From Candidatus Thorarchaeota archaeon (GTDB lineage: Archaea > Asgardarchaeota > Thorarchaeia > Thorarchaeales > Thorarchaeaceae), in contig JAGLUV010000090.1 in NCBI GenBank assembly GCA_023134215.1, positions 1-6,232 on the forward strand: a stretch of DNA of 6,232 bases. The letters run 5' to 3'. How positions within the stretch are numbered: position 1 is the stretch's first letter; each line of letters opens with the position of its first letter. This document shows positions 5,906 through 6,232 of this stretch, one piece after another. The notes under the pieces are model-generated. The model had not been told where the DNA came from and did no database searches. It saw nothing but the letters and a program-made list of their open reading frames with translations. The position numbers and the translations under genes are program-made.

Positions 5906-6232
5906 TTAATGAGCCGTCCAAAAGGTCCAAGACAACACAATCATACACAATATCGACACCACCAAGGCCCACTGCGTTGAGGTATCATGCGCCTCTCTTA
6001 TTCCAAAGATGAGGAGAAAACCTACCCATAGGAATGAGATTTGAGTTATCCAGTCTATTGTCAACCATATCGGGGATGCATAGAGAGCGGTGAATACTCC
6101 TTGCCAGCTTCCATAGGATTCGAATGCGATGGGTGACATGGCGGCCAGTACAAAGACTATCGCTATGAGTCTGAAGATTACCACTGGAATGATGCTGTAG
6201 CCCACAATGGCGATGGTCTTTGACTTTCTGCC
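5906..6232 (-). CDS. Yip1-like integral membrane protein, C-terminal part, 5' end cut by window edge
   Basis: The frame is open to the right edge, reading GRKSKTIAIVGYSIIPVVIF across the internal GTG at 6203-6205, so that GTG is probably not the start. The visible 108 residues contain about three membrane segments: IIPVVIFRLIAIVFVLAAM, a stretch around WLTIDWITQISFLWVGFLLI, and WALVVSILCMIVLSWTFW. The GYSIIP entry into the first segment, the loop between segments one and two, and the short C-terminal tail fit the last half of the Yip1 domain, a five-helix family that in eukaryotes interacts with Rab GTPases and in prokaryotes has no settled role. The match is by pattern only, and another small membrane protein is possible. 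The TAA stop lies six bases from the UbiA stop on the other strand. Confidence 0.6.
   Translation of the reverse strand, partial: GRKSKTIAIVGYSIIPVVIFRLIAIVFVLAAMSPIAFESYGSWQGVFTALYASPIWLTIDWITQISFLWVGFLLIFGIREAHDTSTQWALVVSILCMIVLSWTFWTAH

Noticed and set aside
1..6232. CRISPR array, transposon, toxin-antitoxin pair or defence island
   Set aside because: No direct repeats with spacers, transposase motifs, terminal inverted repeats or small toxin-like gene pairs were seen. The genes are mostly recognisable cellular families.

Overview
The window reads as archaeal chromosome, most likely from an Asgard archaeon (a Thorarchaeota-like lineage is my best guess, not proven). The evidence is a transcription factor B (TFB) C-terminus, a UbiA-family enzyme of the ether-lipid (digeranylgeranylglyceryl phosphate) type, an archaeal-type endonuclease IV, archaeal TATA-like elements in place of -10/-35 boxes, and a protein with the sequence pattern of the longin-like proteins common in Asgard genomes. 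Genes are densely packed, with several overlaps. No CRISPR array, insertion sequence, tRNA or rRNA gene was seen.

Layout. (1) About 3-350 (+): the C-terminal third of a TFB whose start lies off the left edge. (2) 485-1318 (+): a 277-residue longin-like protein with an uncharacterised helical C-terminal domain, probably with its own TATA-like element near 441-450. (3) 1315-4844 (-): a four-gene same-strand cluster, read right to left. It holds a cysteine-rich DUF6125-type protein, an iron-sulfur-flavoprotein-like NAD(P)H-dependent FMN reductase, an endonuclease IV-like TIM-barrel protein, and a Trm11/COG1041-type methyltransferase. The last two overlap by ATGA and are probably translationally coupled. 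The methyltransferase stop codon overlaps that of the longin gene through a shared CTAG palindrome. (4) 4845-4948: a 104-bp divergent promoter region. (5) 4949-5899 (+): the UbiA-type geranylgeranyltransferase, which may be translated from a leaderless mRNA. (6) 5906 to the right edge (-): the C-terminal part of a Yip1-like membrane protein.

How the genes fit together. They form no single obvious pathway. TFB recruits RNA polymerase, UbiA builds the second ether bond of archaeal membrane lipid, and the longin-like and Yip1-like proteins belong to families linked to membrane and trafficking functions in eukaryotes. The minus-strand cluster joins redox/metal proteins to a DNA-repair-like nuclease and a nucleic-acid methyltransferase. 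The most unusual molecular detail is in that methyltransferase: the catalytic (D/N)PPY motif is replaced by EPTLGP while the SAM-binding site is intact. The next most interesting item is the uncharacterised longin-like gene beside TFB.
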